Shown in pieces: positions 19,514 through 28,754 of a DNA stretch of 64,000 nt (its first letter is position 1; each line of letters opens with the position of its first letter). The translations under genes were made by a program, and so were the position numbers. Source of the stretch: Amycolatopsis sp. NBC_01480 (GTDB lineage Bacteria > Actinomycetota > Actinomycetes > Mycobacteriales > Pseudonocardiaceae). The notes beneath the pieces are model-generated. The model did not search any database and was not told where the DNA came from. It saw only the letters and a program-made list of their open reading frames with translations. The stretch covers positions 1,612,001 to 1,676,000 of the forward strand of contig NZ_CP109442.1 in the NCBI RefSeq assembly GCF_036227205.1. Reading direction: 5' to 3'.

Positions 19514-19831
19514 CGCGCTGCACCACCTCGTCGGGCCGCCGCGGCGCACGCGGCCGCGTCTGAGCAGGTCAGTGCAGCCGAGCGGGGTGAACGGCCGCGG
19601 GCAGCCCGGCAAATCAGGCATCAACGATGCCCGAAAAGACCGTGCCAACCACCCGCCGCCCAGTACCAGAACGGCCCGCCACGCGTCGATCTTGATCGAG
19701 TCAGTGATCGATCCCTTAGTGCGCCACGCCTCACACAGGGCAGTTCCATCACACGGCCGTCACGGAGGGGGTTAGCCTGGTAGGCGCATTAGCACAGACA
19801 AGATCGAGACGGATAGAGGCGAGCCCAAGCC
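19514..19831. other. 318-bp promoter region upstream of kgd
   Basis: No convincing gene lies here. It must carry the kgd promoter and the divergent promoter of the small hypothetical gene. The stretch 19686-19714 is rich in overlapping GATCGA elements, a possible regulator site. A lower-GC stretch, GGCGCATTAGCACAGACAAG, sits about 50 bp before the kgd GTG and could include a -10 region. Confidence 0.4.
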
Positions 19832-22800
19832 GTGTCCAGCAGCAGCCCTGCGTCACAGTTCGGCCCCAATGAGTGGCTGGTCGAGGAAATGTACGACCAG
19901 TTCCTCGCGGACCCATCCTCAGTCGATGCCGCGTGGCACGACTTCTTCGCGGATTTCAAGCCGACGCAGACGGCCCAGGCGAAGGCTGACACCGCCCGCC
20001 AGACCGCCGACACGCAGCAGCCCGCGGGCAGCGGAAACGGCCACGTCAGCGCGCCTTCGGCCAAGGCGGTCCAGAACGCGGCTTCGGCCGCGCAGCAGAC
20101 CTCCACCCCGGCGAAGGCGGCACCCGCGCCGGCGAAGAGCGCCGCTCCCGCGAAGCCGGCCGCCAAGCCCGTCGCGAAGGAAGCCGCTCCGGCGGCGAAG
20201 GACACGAAGGAAGAGCCGGAGTCGAAGCAGCTGCGCGGCGCCGCGGCCGCGATCGCGAAGAACATGGACGCTTCCCTGTCCGTGCCCACCGCGACCAGCG
20301 TGCGCGCCGTGCCGGCGAAGCTGATGGCGGACAACCGCATCGTCATCAACAACCACCTCAAGCGCACGCGCGGCGGCAAGATCTCCTTCACGCACCTCAT
20401 CGGCTACGCCATGGTGCGGGCGCTGAAGGACTACCCGAACATGAACCGGCACTACCAGCTGATCGACGGCAAGCCGTTCTCGATCACGCCGGAGCACGTG
20501 AACTTCGGGCTCGCCATCGACATGAAGGGCAAGGACAACTCCCGCACGCTCGTCGTGGCCTCGGTGAAGGGCACCGAGAACATGACGTTCCTGCAGTTCT
20601 GGCAGGCGTACGAGGACATCGTCAAGAAGGCCCGCAACAACAAGCTGACCGCCGACGACTTCGCCGGCACCACCATCTCGCTGACCAACCCGGGCGGCAT
20701 CGGCACCAACCACTCGGTGCCGCGGCTGCAGGCGGGCCAGGGCGCGATCATCGGCGTCGGCGCCATGCAGTACCCGGCGGCGTTCGAGGGCACCAGCGAG
20801 AAGACCCTGGTCGACCTCGGCATCAGCAAGATCATGACGCTGACCTCGACCTACGACCACCGCATCATCCAGGGCGCGGAGTCGGGCGAGTTCCTCAAGC
20901 GCATCCACCAGCTGCTGCTCGGCGAAGACGGCTTCTACGACGACGTCTTCACCTCGCTGCGCCTGCCGTACGAGCCGATCCGCTGGGTCGCCGACATCCC
21001 GGACGGCCCGGTCGACAAGACCGCGCGCGTGATCGAGCTGATCGACGCCTTCCGCATGCGCGGGCACCTGATGGCCGACACCGACCCGCTGAACTACCGC
21101 CAGCGCAGCCACGCCGACCTCGACGTGCTGAGCCACGGCCTCACGCTGTGGGACCTCGAGCGCGAGTTCCCGGTCGGCGGCTTCTCCGGCCAGGAGCGGA
21201 TGAAGCTGCGCGACATCCTCGGCGTGCTGCGCAACTCCTACTGCCGCACCGTCGGCATCGAGTACACGCACATCCTCGACCCCGAGGAGCGGCGCTGGAT
21301 CCAGGAGCGGGTGGAGATCCCGCACGAGAAGCCGGACCCCGCGGTGCAGAAGTACGTGCTCTCGAAGCTCAACGCCGCCGAGGCGTTCGAGACCTTCCTG
21401 CAGACCAAGTACGTCGGCCAGAAGCGGTTCTCGCTCGAGGGCGGCGAGACGGCGATCCCGCTGCTGGACACCCTGCTGGACAAGGCCGCCGAGCACGAGC
21501 TGGACGAGGTCGTCATCGGCATGCCGCACCGCGGCCGGCTGAACGTGCTGGCGAACATCGTCGGCAAGCCGATCTCGCAGATCTTCCAGGAGTTCGAGGG
21601 CAACCTCGACCCGGGCCAGGCGCACGGCTCCGGCGACGTGAAGTACCACCTCGGCGCCGAGGGCAAGTACTTCCGCATGTTCGGCGACGGTGAGACGAAG
21701 GTGTCGCTGACCGCGAACCCGTCGCACCTGGAGACCGTCGACCCGGTGCTCGAGGGCATCGTGCGCGCGAAGCAGGACCTGCTCGACAAGGGCGGCGAGG
21801 GCTACACCGTGCTGCCGGTGCTGATGCACGGCGACGCGGCCTTCGCGGGCCAGGGCGTCGTCGCGGAGACGCTGAACCTGGCGCTGCTGCGCGGTTACCG
21901 CACCGGCGGCACCGTGCACGTGATCGTCAACAACCAGGTCGGCTTCACCACCGCGCCCGAGCACTCCCGCTCGTCGCAGTACGCCACCGACGTCGCGAAG
22001 ATGATCGGCTCGCCGATCTTCCACGTGAACGGCGACGACCCCGAGGCCGCGCACTGGGTGGCCAAGCTGGCCGTGGAGTACCGCCAGGCGTTCCACAAGG
22101 ACGTCGTGATCGACCTGATCTGCTACCGCCGCCGCGGCCACAACGAGGGCGACGACCCTTCGATGACGCAGCCGGCGATGTACGACATCATCGACACGAA
22201 GCGCTCGGTGCGGAAGACCTACACCGAGTCGCTGATCGGCCGCGGGGACATCTCCGTGGACGAGGCCGAGGCCGCGCTGCGCGACTTCTCGAGCCAGCTG
22301 GAGCACGTCTTCAATGAGGTGCGCGAGCTGGAGAAGCGCCCGGCGAAGGCCAGCCCGTCGGTCGAGGGCGAGCAGCAGATCCCGGCCAAGGTGACCACCG
22401 CCGTGTCCACCGAGGTCGTGGAGAAGATCGGCGACGCGTTCCTGTACACCCCCCAGGGCTTCACCCCGCACCCGCGCGTCAAGCCGGTGATGGAGCGGCG
22501 CCACAAGATGTCGCGCGAGGGCGACGCGGACTGGGCCTTCGGCGAGCTGCTCGCGTTCGGCTCCCTGGCACTGGAGGGCCGCCTGGTGCGGCTGTCCGGC
22601 CAGGACTCGCGACGCGGCACGTTCACCCAGCGGCACTCGGTGTACATCGACCGCAAGACCGGCCAGGAGTACTCGCCGCTGCAGCACCTGGCCGAGGGCC
22701 AGGGCCGCGTGATGATCTACGACTCGGCGCTGTCGGAGTACGCGGCCGTCGGCTTCGAGTACGGCTACTCGGTGGCGAACTCCGAGGCGCTGGTCATGTG

Positions 22801-23554
22801 GGAGGCGCAGTTCGGCGACTTCGTCAACGGCGCGCAGACCGTGATCGACGAGTACATCTCCTCCGGCGAGGCCAAGTGGGGCCAGCGCTCGGACGTCGTG
22901 CTGCTGCTGCCGCACGGCGCCGAGGGCCAGGGCCCGGACCACACCTCCGGCCGCATCGAGCGGTTCCTCTCGCTGTGCGCGGAGGGCTCGATGACGGTGG
23001 CGGTGCCGTCCACCCCGGCGAACTACTTCCACCTGCTGCGCCGGCACGCGCTCGACGGCATCCAGCGCCCGCTGGTCGTCTTCACCCCGAAGTCGATGCT
23101 GCGCAACAAGGCCGCGACCTCGTCGGTGGCGGACTTCACCGGCTCCAGCCGCTTCATGTCGGTCATCGACGATGTCACGCCGGACCCGGCCAAGGTCCGC
23201 AAGGTGCTGCTGACCTCGGGCAAGCTGTACTGGGAGCTGGTCGCCGAGCGCACCAAGCGCGAGGCGGACGACGTCGCGATCGTCCGGATCGAGCAGTACT
23301 ACCCGCTGCCCAAGAAGAAGCTGCTCGCGGCGCTGGAGCGCTACACCAACGCGACGCAGGTCGCGTGGGTCCAGGAGGAGCCGGAAAACCAGGGCGCCTG
23401 GCCGTTCTTCGGCCTGAACCTGCCGCGGAAGTTCCCGGAGGCGCTCTCGGGCCTGCAGGTCGTCTCGCGCCGCCCGATGGCCGCGCCGTCGGCCGGCTCG
23501 TCGAAGGTGCACGAGGTCGAGCAGAAGGCGCTGATCGCGAAGGCGTTCGAGTGA
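19832..23554 (+). CDS. kgd: multifunctional 2-oxoglutarate decarboxylase/dehydrogenase E1-E2 (Kgd/SucA)
   Basis: A TCA-cycle enzyme of 1240 residues, the fused actinobacterial form that combines an E2-like succinyltransferase domain with the thiamine-diphosphate E1. Domains in order: an N-terminal segment with [16 protein letters not shown], an Ala/Pro/Lys linker (about 45-135), the acyltransferase domain (about 135-360) with the catalytic-type [13 protein letters not shown], then E1 with [25 protein letters not shown] and the C-terminal transketolase-like part. It lacks a lipoyl domain, as expected. In mycobacteria the FHA protein GarA regulates it. Single gene with a GTG start and a strong terminator 23 bp after the stop. 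Confidence 0.97.
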   Translation: MSSSSPASQFGPNEWLVEEMYDQFLADPSSVDAAWHDFFADFKPTQTAQAKADTARQTADTQQPAGSGNGHVSAPSAKAVQNAASAAQQTSTPAKAAPAPAKSAAPAKPAAKPVAKEAAPAAKDTKEEPESKQLRGAAAAIAKNMDASLSVPTATSVRAVPAKLMADNRIVINNHLKRTRGGKISFTHLIGYAMVRALKDYPNMNRHYQLIDGKPFSITPEHVNFGLAIDMKGKDNSRTLVVASVKGTENMTFLQFWQAYEDIVKKARNNKLTADDFAGTTISLTNPGGIGTNHSVPRLQAGQGAIIGVGAMQYPAAFEGTSEKTLVDLGISKIMTLTSTYDHRIIQGAESGEFLKRIHQLLLGEDGFYDDVFTSLRLPYEPIRWVADIPDGPVDKTARVIELIDAFRMRGHLMADTDPLNYRQRSHADLDVLSHGLTLWDLEREFPVGGFSGQERMKLRDILGVLRNSYCRTVGIEYTHILDPEERRWIQERVEIPHEKPDPAVQKYVLSKLNAAEAFETFLQTKYVGQKRFSLEGGETAIPLLDTLLDKAAEHELDEVVIGMPHRGRLNVLANIVGKPISQIFQEFEGNLDPGQAHGSGDVKYHLGAEGKYFRMFGDGETKVSLTANPSHLETVDPVLEGIVRAKQDLLDKGGEGYTVLPVLMHGDAAFAGQGVVAETLNLALLRGYRTGGTVHVIVNNQVGFTTAPEHSRSSQYATDVAKMIGSPIFHVNGDDPEAAHWVAKLAVEYRQAFHKDVVIDLICYRRRGHNEGDDPSMTQPAMYDIIDTKRSVRKTYTESLIGRGDISVDEAEAALRDFSSQLEHVFNEVRELEKRPAKASPSVEGEQQIPAKVTTAVSTEVVEKIGDAFLYTPQGFTPHPRVKPVMERRHKMSREGDADWAFGELLAFGSLALEGRLVRLSGQDSRRGTFTQRHSVYIDRKTGQEYSPLQHLAEGQGRVMIYDSALSEYAAVGFEYGYSVANSEALVMWEAQFGDFVNGAQTVIDEYISSGEAKWGQRSDVVLLLPHGAEGQGPDHTSGRIERFLSLCAEGSMTVAVPSTPANYFHLLRRHALDGIQRPLVVFTPKSMLRNKAATSSVADFTGSSRFMSVIDDVTPDPAKVRKVLLTSGKLYWELVAERTKREADDVAIVRIEQYYPLPKKKLLAALERYTNATQVAWVQEEPENQGAWPFFGLNLPRKFPEALSGLQVVSRRPMAAPSAGSSKVHEVEQKALIAKAFE

Positions 23555-23577
23555 TCACTGCTTGAGCCAGGCAAGCC

Positions 23578-23617
23578 CGGAAGGCCACCGTGGGGAATCC
23601 CCCGCGGTGGCCTTCCG
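23578..23617 (+). terminator. intrinsic terminator of kgd
   Basis: A perfect 13-bp stem, CGGAAGGCCACCG with CGGTGGCCTTCCG, a 14-base loop and the T-rich CTTTCT after it, 23 bp downstream of the kgd stop. Confidence 0.85.
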
Positions 23618-23702
23618 CTTTCTGCTCGCCGTGCTCCACAAAGGACAGTAACCGCGAAAAACGGTTTCCGTTCCAGAGCGGCCGCGAGGCAGACTTCCGG
23701 CC

Positions 23703-24230
23703 ATGTTCATCCGCCAGGCCACCGAGGCCGACGCCGCGGCGATCCACGCCGTGCACACCGCCGCGTTCCGCGACCACAACCCCGTGGGCACCGCCGAGAT
23801 CCCGGAAGCCCGGCTGGTCGGCGAACTGCGCGCCGACGGCGACCTGATCCCGGCCCTGTCCCTCGTCGCCGAGCGCGACGGCGAGGTGATCGGCCACGCG
23901 TGCTCCAGCTCGGCCCGCGTCGCCGACGACACCGCTGCCGCAGTCGGCTTCGGCCCGCTGGGCGTGCTCCCGGAGTTCCAGCGCAGCGGCGCCGGCTCGG
24001 CTCTCGTGCACGCGACGCTCGGCGCGGCCAACGCGCTGGGCTTCGCCGCCGTTGTCCTGCTCGGCGACCCGAAGTACTACTCCCGCTTCGGTTTCGTCCT
24101 GGCCTCGACGCTGGGCATCACCCCGCCGGAACCGGACTGGGCCCCGCACTTCCAGGCCCGCACCCTCACCGCGTACATCCCGTCGGTCCGCGGCCCGTTC
24201 CGCTACTCCCCGGCGTTCGAACGGCTCTGA
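23703..24230 (+). CDS. GNAT-family N-acetyltransferase
   Basis: A 175-residue acetyltransferase of the YhbS type. It begins FIRQATEADAAAIHAVHTAAF, and the acetyl-CoA-binding motif A is LGVLPEFQRSGAGSALVH (about 84-101). Close matches are the predicted GNATs with a C-terminal LLGDPKYYSRFGF segment. The substrate is unknown. It is convergent with the flavin monooxygenase gene and their 3' ends overlap by 28 bp on opposite strands. Confidence 0.9.
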   Translation: MFIRQATEADAAAIHAVHTAAFRDHNPVGTAEIPEARLVGELRADGDLIPALSLVAERDGEVIGHACSSSARVADDTAAAVGFGPLGVLPEFQRSGAGSALVHATLGAANALGFAAVVLLGDPKYYSRFGFVLASTLGITPPEPDWAPHFQARTLTAYIPSVRGPFRYSPAFERL

Positions 24231-25690
24231 GCGGGCCCGAACCAGGTGGCCAGCGCAGTCCTCAGCTCGACGGCGGACTCCGGGAGCCAGGCGACGTAGC
24301 CGTCGGGGCGGACCAGGAGCGCCGTCGAGGCCGGGATCTCGCCCACCGCGGGAATCGCCCAGCGCTCGGTGGGGCAGATGGCCTCGACGTGGTCGACGCG
24401 ATCGGTCCAGCCTTCGAGGCCGGCGCCGGAACCGCCGCCGAAGTCGAGCAGGACCGGACGGCCGCGGTGCAGGAGTTCGTAGAGGCGGACGGCGCCGTCG
24501 GCGGTTTTCAGGTCGAGGTCGGGCACGCGCCCGCCGAGCAGCGGGTGCTCGTCGCCGATCGGGTATTCGAGGTCCAGGGCCGAGAGCATGGTGCCGATGA
24601 CGTCGTTCCCGGCCTCGGTCCCGATCAGCGCGGCGACGCTCTCGCGCAAGGCCTCCACGCGCGGGCCCGGCCGGCCGAGCACCGTTTGCGCGCGGGTGTT
24701 GCGCACGACCCGGTCCGCGACCGGGCGGCGTTCGGTTTCGTAGCTGTCCAGCAGGGTTTCCGGCGCGCTGCCGGCGAGCACGAGGGCGAGCTTCCAGCCG
24801 AGGTTGACCGCGTCCTGCACCCCGGTGTTCAGCCCCTGCCCGCCGGCCGGGAGGTGGATGTGCGCGGCGTCCCCGGCGAGCAGGACGCGGCCGCTCCGGT
24901 ACCGGTCGGCGAGCCGGGCCGCGTCGCCGAAGTGGGAGACCCAGCGCGGGCTGTGCATGCCGAAGTCGGTGCCGGCCACACGGACCATGGCTGACCGCAC
25001 GTCTTCGAAACCGACCTCGGCCTGCCGATCCAGGACGCGGTCGTACTCGGAGACGATCACCCGGTACCAGCCGGGCTCGAACCCGAGCACCGAGAAACTG
25101 CCCAGCTCGGCGCGTTCCTGGATGAACGACCCGGCCGGCGGCTCGGTCAGCTCGACGTCGCCGAGCAGGGAGGTCATGGTCGCCGCGGTGCCGTCGAAGC
25201 CGATGCCGGCGAGCTTGCGCACCGCGCTGCGGCCACCGTCGCAGCCGACCAGGCAATCGGCGCGAATCGGCTCCCCGCCGTTGATCTGCACGGTGACGCC
25301 GTGTTCGTCCTGGTCCAGGCCGGTGATCTCGGACGACCACCGCGCCTGCCCGCCCAGCTCGGCCAGGCGCGCTTCGAGCAGCCGCTCGACCTTCGACTGG
25401 AGCAGCACCAGCGTGTACGGGTAACGCGTGTCGAAGCGGCTGAAGTCCAGCGGCAGGCCGGAAAAGTGCCCGGCCTGGACCGGGCGCCCCTGGGCTTGGA
25501 ACGGCGCCAGCATTCCGCGCTGGTCCAGCACTTCGAGGGTGCGCGGGTGCATGCCCCCGGCGCGGGATTCGTCGCCGCGCCGCTCGAGCCGGTCGACGAC
25601 CAGCACGTCGACTCCGGCCAGGCGAAGCTCGCAGGCCAGCATCAGGCCGGTCGGGCCGCCGCCGGCGATCAGCACGCTCGTGGACTCCAT
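24203..25690 (-). CDS. FAD-dependent aromatic-ring monooxygenase (PHBH / rifampicin-monooxygenase-like)
   Basis: A group A flavoprotein hydroxylase of 495 residues that would use FAD and NAD(P)H to hydroxylate an aromatic or polyketide substrate, possibly an antibiotic. The FAD motifs are all present: VLIAGGGPTGLMLACELRLAG at the N-terminus (GxGxxG), the middle CLVGCDGGRSAVRKLAGI (DG motif), and RVLLAGDAAHIHLPAGGQG (GD motif). ATG 25690 is chosen because AAGGAGA lies just upstream and MESTSVLIAGGG is the normal family start. It is divergent from a TetR gene across a well-formed operator, so it is probably substrate-induced. Confidence 0.92.
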   Translation of the reverse strand: MESTSVLIAGGGPTGLMLACELRLAGVDVLVVDRLERRGDESRAGGMHPRTLEVLDQRGMLAPFQAQGRPVQAGHFSGLPLDFSRFDTRYPYTLVLLQSKVERLLEARLAELGGQARWSSEITGLDQDEHGVTVQINGGEPIRADCLVGCDGGRSAVRKLAGIGFDGTAATMTSLLGDVELTEPPAGSFIQERAELGSFSVLGFEPGWYRVIVSEYDRVLDRQAEVGFEDVRSAMVRVAGTDFGMHSPRWVSHFGDAARLADRYRSGRVLLAGDAAHIHLPAGGQGLNTGVQDAVNLGWKLALVLAGSAPETLLDSYETERRPVADRVVRNTRAQTVLGRPGPRVEALRESVAALIGTEAGNDVIGTMLSALDLEYPIGDEHPLLGGRVPDLDLKTADGAVRLYELLHRGRPVLLDFGGGSGAGLEGWTDRVDHVEAICPTERWAIPAVGEIPASTALLVRPDGYVAWLPESAVELRTALATWFGPAQSRSNAGE

Positions 25691-25698
25691 CAGACTCT

Positions 25699-25749
25699 CC
25701 TTAACGTTGTTCAATGAACGTTGTTAAGGGTTACTCTAACGATGTTAAG
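25699..25749. promoter_or_regulatory. TetR operator region between monooxygenase and its regulator
   Basis: The main dyad spans 25699-25729: CCTTAAC, three bases, GTTCA-A-TGAAC, three bases, GTTAAGG. A second, looser copy follows at 25735-25749 (CTAAC, GAT, GTTAAG). The two elements fill most of the 68-bp gap between the divergent starts, as expected for a repressor that shuts both promoters. Confidence 0.75.
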
Positions 25750-25758
25750 GTGTCAAGC

Positions 25759-26412
25759 ATGGTGACGACGAAGCTCAACCGCGAGATGATCGCCAGGACC
25801 GCCCTCGGCCTGCTCAACGACGTCGGCCTCGACGGGCTGACCATGCGGCTGCTCGCCAAGGAGCTCGGCGTCCAGGCGGCGGCGCTGTACTGGCACCTGA
25901 AGAACAAGCAGCAGCTGCTCGACGCGATGGCGGGCATCATGTTCGCCGAGCTGAACGACGAGCTGGAAGCCCCGCGCAAGGACGAGGACTGGGCGGCCTG
26001 GGTCAGCGAACGGGTCCGCGCCATCCGCCGGATGATGCTGAAGTACCGCGACGGCGCCCGGGTGTTCGCCGGCACCTACCTCGCCGAATCCGAGCTGCCC
26101 CGGGCCCTCGAGCTGACCCTGGGCACCATGGTCGACGGCGGCTTCTCAGCCCGTGACGCGGCGCGCGGCTTCCCGGTGCTGTACCACTACGCGATCGGCT
26201 TCACCATCGAGGAACAGGCGCGCATCGGCGCCGACTACGCCGACCACAACCCGTACCACGCCGACGAACTGACGGAAACCGTTGACGCCCAACGGTTTCC
26301 GCTCACCGCGCAGGCGGCCGGCGAGCTGTTCGACGTGCGCACCGACGACGGGTTCGAGGACGGGCTGCAGGTCATCGTCGCCGGCCTCCAGGCCCGTTAC
26401 CTCACCAGCTGA
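25759..26412 (+). CDS. TetR/AcrR-family repressor
   Basis: A 217-residue TetR-family protein. The HTH (about 8-50) reads MIARTALGLLNDVGLDGLTM, then ELGVQAAALYWHLKNKQQLL. The C-terminal domain is of the TetR_C_1 class found in tetracycline-type repressors, with the pattern FPVLYHYAIGFTIEEQAR. ATG 25759 is used because the longer frame would start inside the operator. It most likely represses the divergent flavin monooxygenase until the substrate binds. Confidence 0.92.
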   Translation: MVTTKLNREMIARTALGLLNDVGLDGLTMRLLAKELGVQAAALYWHLKNKQQLLDAMAGIMFAELNDELEAPRKDEDWAAWVSERVRAIRRMMLKYRDGARVFAGTYLAESELPRALELTLGTMVDGGFSARDAARGFPVLYHYAIGFTIEEQARIGADYADHNPYHADELTETVDAQRFPLTAQAAGELFDVRTDDGFEDGLQVIVAGLQARYLTS

Positions 26413-26422
26413 CGACCAGGGA

Positions 26423-26468
26423 CTCGTGAGTGGCGATGACGGTTCTAACCGTCACCAACACTCACGAG
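26423..26468. repeat. 46-bp dispersed hairpin element, copy 1
   Basis: Arms of 22 bp (three mismatches) around a 2-base loop: outer CTCGTGAGTG and CACTCACGAG, inner TGACGGTT and AACCGTCA. The same outer and near-loop sequence and the same length recur at 62135-62180. The right arm supplies the last codons and the TGA of the importer substrate-binding gene at 26462. It lies between convergent genes and may also terminate both. Confidence 0.75.
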
Positions 26469-27361
26469 CTCGCCGCCTTCAAGTGGTTGCGCGCCAGGAA
26501 GTCGTCCGCGATGTCGAGCGGATTGCGCTTCTCGTCGGTGAACTGGACGTTCAGCTCGGTCAGCTGATCGGTCGTCAGCACGGCCGAAACGTGGTTCAGC
26601 GCGGCCACTTCGCCCGGGGACAACGTGCCCTTCGCGACCAGCGGCACGATGTTCTGCGCCGGGAACATGTTCTTGTCGTCGTCCAGCGGGACGAAGCCGT
26701 TGGACTTGATCGTGGACGAGGTGCTGAACAGGTCCGCCACCTGCACGTCCCCCGACTTCAGCGCGGCCACCGTGACCGGGCCGCCGGTGTCGGTCGTGCG
26801 GATCTCCTTGAACGCGCACCCGTAGAGCTGCTTGATCCGGTCCTTCCAGCGGCTGCTCCACTGGCCCGGCCCGCCCATCACCAGCTCGCCGCAGCGCGGG
26901 CCCAGCTCGGAGAACGTCTTCACGCCCGAGTCGGCCAGCTGCTTGCCCACCACGAGCAGGTCCTTGTCCTGCGCGGGCGCCTGGTCCAGCACCTCGAACC
27001 CGGCGGGCAGCTTCTGCTTCAGCTGCGCGTACACGTCTTCCGACGTGGTCGCCTGCGTGTTCTTGTCGAAGTACCGCAACAGGTTCCCGCTGTAGTCCGG
27101 CACCACCGAGAGCGATTTGTCCTGCAGGGCCTTGACCACGACCTCGCGGCTGCCCACCGGCGGGCGCACGGTGACGTTCGCCGCGCCCGCGTTGCGCAGC
27201 GCGCCCGCGTAGATCTGGGCCAGCAGAAGGCTTTCCCCGACGTCGGACGCGCCGATGATGATGTTGCCGCTGTCGCCGCCCTCACCGCCGCCGGCCAGCG
27301 GGTTGCCGCAGCCCGCCGCCAGCAGGGCGACGGCCGCCGCGAGCACTCCGAAACGCTTCAC
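26462..27361 (-). CDS. glycine betaine/choline-type ABC importer substrate-binding lipoprotein
   Basis: A 299-residue lipoprotein of the OpuCC/OsmX (OpuAC) class, which captures quaternary ammonium osmolytes outside the membrane. A signal peptide ends in the lipobox LLAAGCGNP (Cys at 18). The mature protein has GASDVGESLLLAQIYAGAL and VVPDYSGNLLRYFDK, typical for this class. The GTG start overlaps the upstream permease stop (GTGA). Its own stop lies inside a dispersed hairpin. It is the last gene of the operon ATPase, permease, permease, binding protein. Confidence 0.92.
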   Translation of the reverse strand: MKRFGVLAAAVALLAAGCGNPLAGGGEGGDSGNIIIGASDVGESLLLAQIYAGALRNAGAANVTVRPPVGSREVVVKALQDKSLSVVPDYSGNLLRYFDKNTQATTSEDVYAQLKQKLPAGFEVLDQAPAQDKDLLVVGKQLADSGVKTFSELGPRCGELVMGGPGQWSSRWKDRIKQLYGCAFKEIRTTDTGGPVTVAALKSGDVQVADLFSTSSTIKSNGFVPLDDDKNMFPAQNIVPLVAKGTLSPGEVAALNHVSAVLTTDQLTELNVQFTDEKRNPLDIADDFLARNHLKAASS

Positions 27362-28062
27362 GCCACACCTCCGGCAGCCGCGGCCCGGCCGGACGTCGCC
27401 TGCGCGGCGAGCCGGACCCCCTTCGGGACCAACGCCCGCTGGACCGCGGCGAGGACGAGGTCGAACACGATGGCCAGCAACGCGGTGAGGATCGCGCCGG
27501 CGACCACCTCGGTGTAGTCCAGGATCGCCAGCCCGTCGAGCAGGAACCGGCCGAGACCGCCGAGACCGACGTACGCGGCGACGGCGGCCGTCGCGATCAG
27601 CTGCATCACCGCGTTGCGGATCCCGCCCAGCACCAACGGCAGCGCGATCGGCAGCTCGACCTGCCACAGCTGCTGCCAGCCGGTCATGCCGATGCCCTCG
27701 GCGGCGTCGACCACGTCGTGCTCGGCCGCCAGCAGCCCGGCGTACGTGCCGGCCAGGATCGGCGGGATGGCCAGCACCACCAGCCCGATCACGGCCGCCA
27801 GCTTGCTGTCGGTGAACAGCAGGAACAGGAAGGTCACCAGGCCCAGCGTCGGCAGCGCGCGGATCGCGTTGCCCGCGCCGACGAGCACGACCGAGCCGCG
27901 GCCGGTGTGCCCGACGTACAGGCCCAGCGGGACCGCGATGACCAGCGCGATCACCAGCGCCAGCAGCACGTAGCCGATGTGCGCGAGGAGCTGGGCGCCG
28001 ATGCCGTCCGGGCCTTGCCAGTTCGCGGCGGTGGTGAACCAGCCGAAGACGTCGCCGATCAT
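27358..28062 (-). CDS. ABC importer permease (OpuCD/ProW-like)
   Basis: A 234-residue membrane permease of the osmoprotectant importer, with about five hydrophobic segments and the EAA-type loop EHDVVDAAEGIGMTGWQQL that docks the ATPase. It begins IGDVFGWFTTAANWQGPDG, as common for the second permease of OpuC-type systems. It is overlapped four bases upstream by the other permease and four bases downstream by the binding protein. The two permeases probably form a heterodimeric channel. Confidence 0.93.
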   Translation of the reverse strand: MIGDVFGWFTTAANWQGPDGIGAQLLAHIGYVLLALVIALVIAVPLGLYVGHTGRGSVVLVGAGNAIRALPTLGLVTFLFLLFTDSKLAAVIGLVVLAIPPILAGTYAGLLAAEHDVVDAAEGIGMTGWQQLWQVELPIALPLVLGGIRNAVMQLIATAAVAAYVGLGGLGRFLLDGLAILDYTEVVAGAILTALLAIVFDLVLAAVQRALVPKGVRLAAQATSGRAAAAGGVA

Positions 28063-28754
28063 CCGGCCGCCACCTCCACCGCGGGCGCTTTACCCGCGCG
28101 TTCCCAGGGGGTAAGGAGATTTCTCAGCAGTACCAACACGAAGTCGACGACCAGGGCCAGCAGCAGCGTCAGCACGATGCCCACCACGATCGGCGAGAAG
28201 TACGTCCGCTGGAAGCCGTCGGTGAACAGCACGCCGAGGCCGCCGGTGCCGATCAGCGCGCCGACGCTGACCAGGCTGATGTTGCTCACCGAAGCCACCC
28301 GCACCCCGGCCGCCAGCACCGGCACCGAAAGCGGCAGCTCGACGCCGAGGAACCGGCGCGGCGCGCGGTAGCCGATGGCCGTGGCCGCGGCGACGATGTG
28401 CGGCGGCACGGCCTCGAGCGCGTCGAGCACCGGGCGCACCAGCAGCGCCGTGGTGTAGATGGTCAGCGCGACGATGACGTTGATGCTGTCCAGGATCTTC
28501 GAGCCGATGATGCCCGGGATCACCACGAACAGCGCCAGCGACGGGATCGTGTACAGCAGGTTCGACAGCACCAGCAGCACGCTGCGCACCGGCTGCCACT
28601 GGTGCCCGGCCCAGCCGAGCAGGATGGCCAGCACGATGCCGATCACCAGCGGCACCAGCGCGAGGTAGATGTGCTCGCCCAGGTCGCCGAGGATCTCGCC
28701 GCGGTTGTTGGCGCTGGCCAGGTACCGGCCCAGCTCACCGAAGAAGCCTCCCAT
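28059..28754 (-). CDS. ABC importer permease (OpuCB/ProW-like)
   Basis: A 231-residue permease, partner of the next gene. The hydrophobic pattern and the segment LDALEAVPPHIVAAATAIGY (EAA loop) fit the binding-protein-dependent transport inner-membrane family. The segment RSVLLVLSNLLYTIPSLALF is typical of OpuCB proteins. Its start overlaps the ATPase stop by one base (TGATG) and its own TGA overlaps the next ATG, so the whole importer is translationally coupled. Confidence 0.93.
   Translation of the reverse strand: MGGFFGELGRYLASANNRGEILGDLGEHIYLALVPLVIGIVLAILLGWAGHQWQPVRSVLLVLSNLLYTIPSLALFVVIPGIIGSKILDSINVIVALTIYTTALLVRPVLDALEAVPPHIVAAATAIGYRAPRRFLGVELPLSVPVLAAGVRVASVSNISLVSVGALIGTGGLGVLFTDGFQRTYFSPIVVGIVLTLLLALVVDFVLVLLRNLLTPWERAGKAPAVEVAAG

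Noticed and set aside
19919..23512. 1197-residue open frame antisense to kgd
   Set aside because: It is an Arg/Ala/Val-rich shadow of the high-GC kgd gene, with no recognisable motif and no ribosome-binding context.
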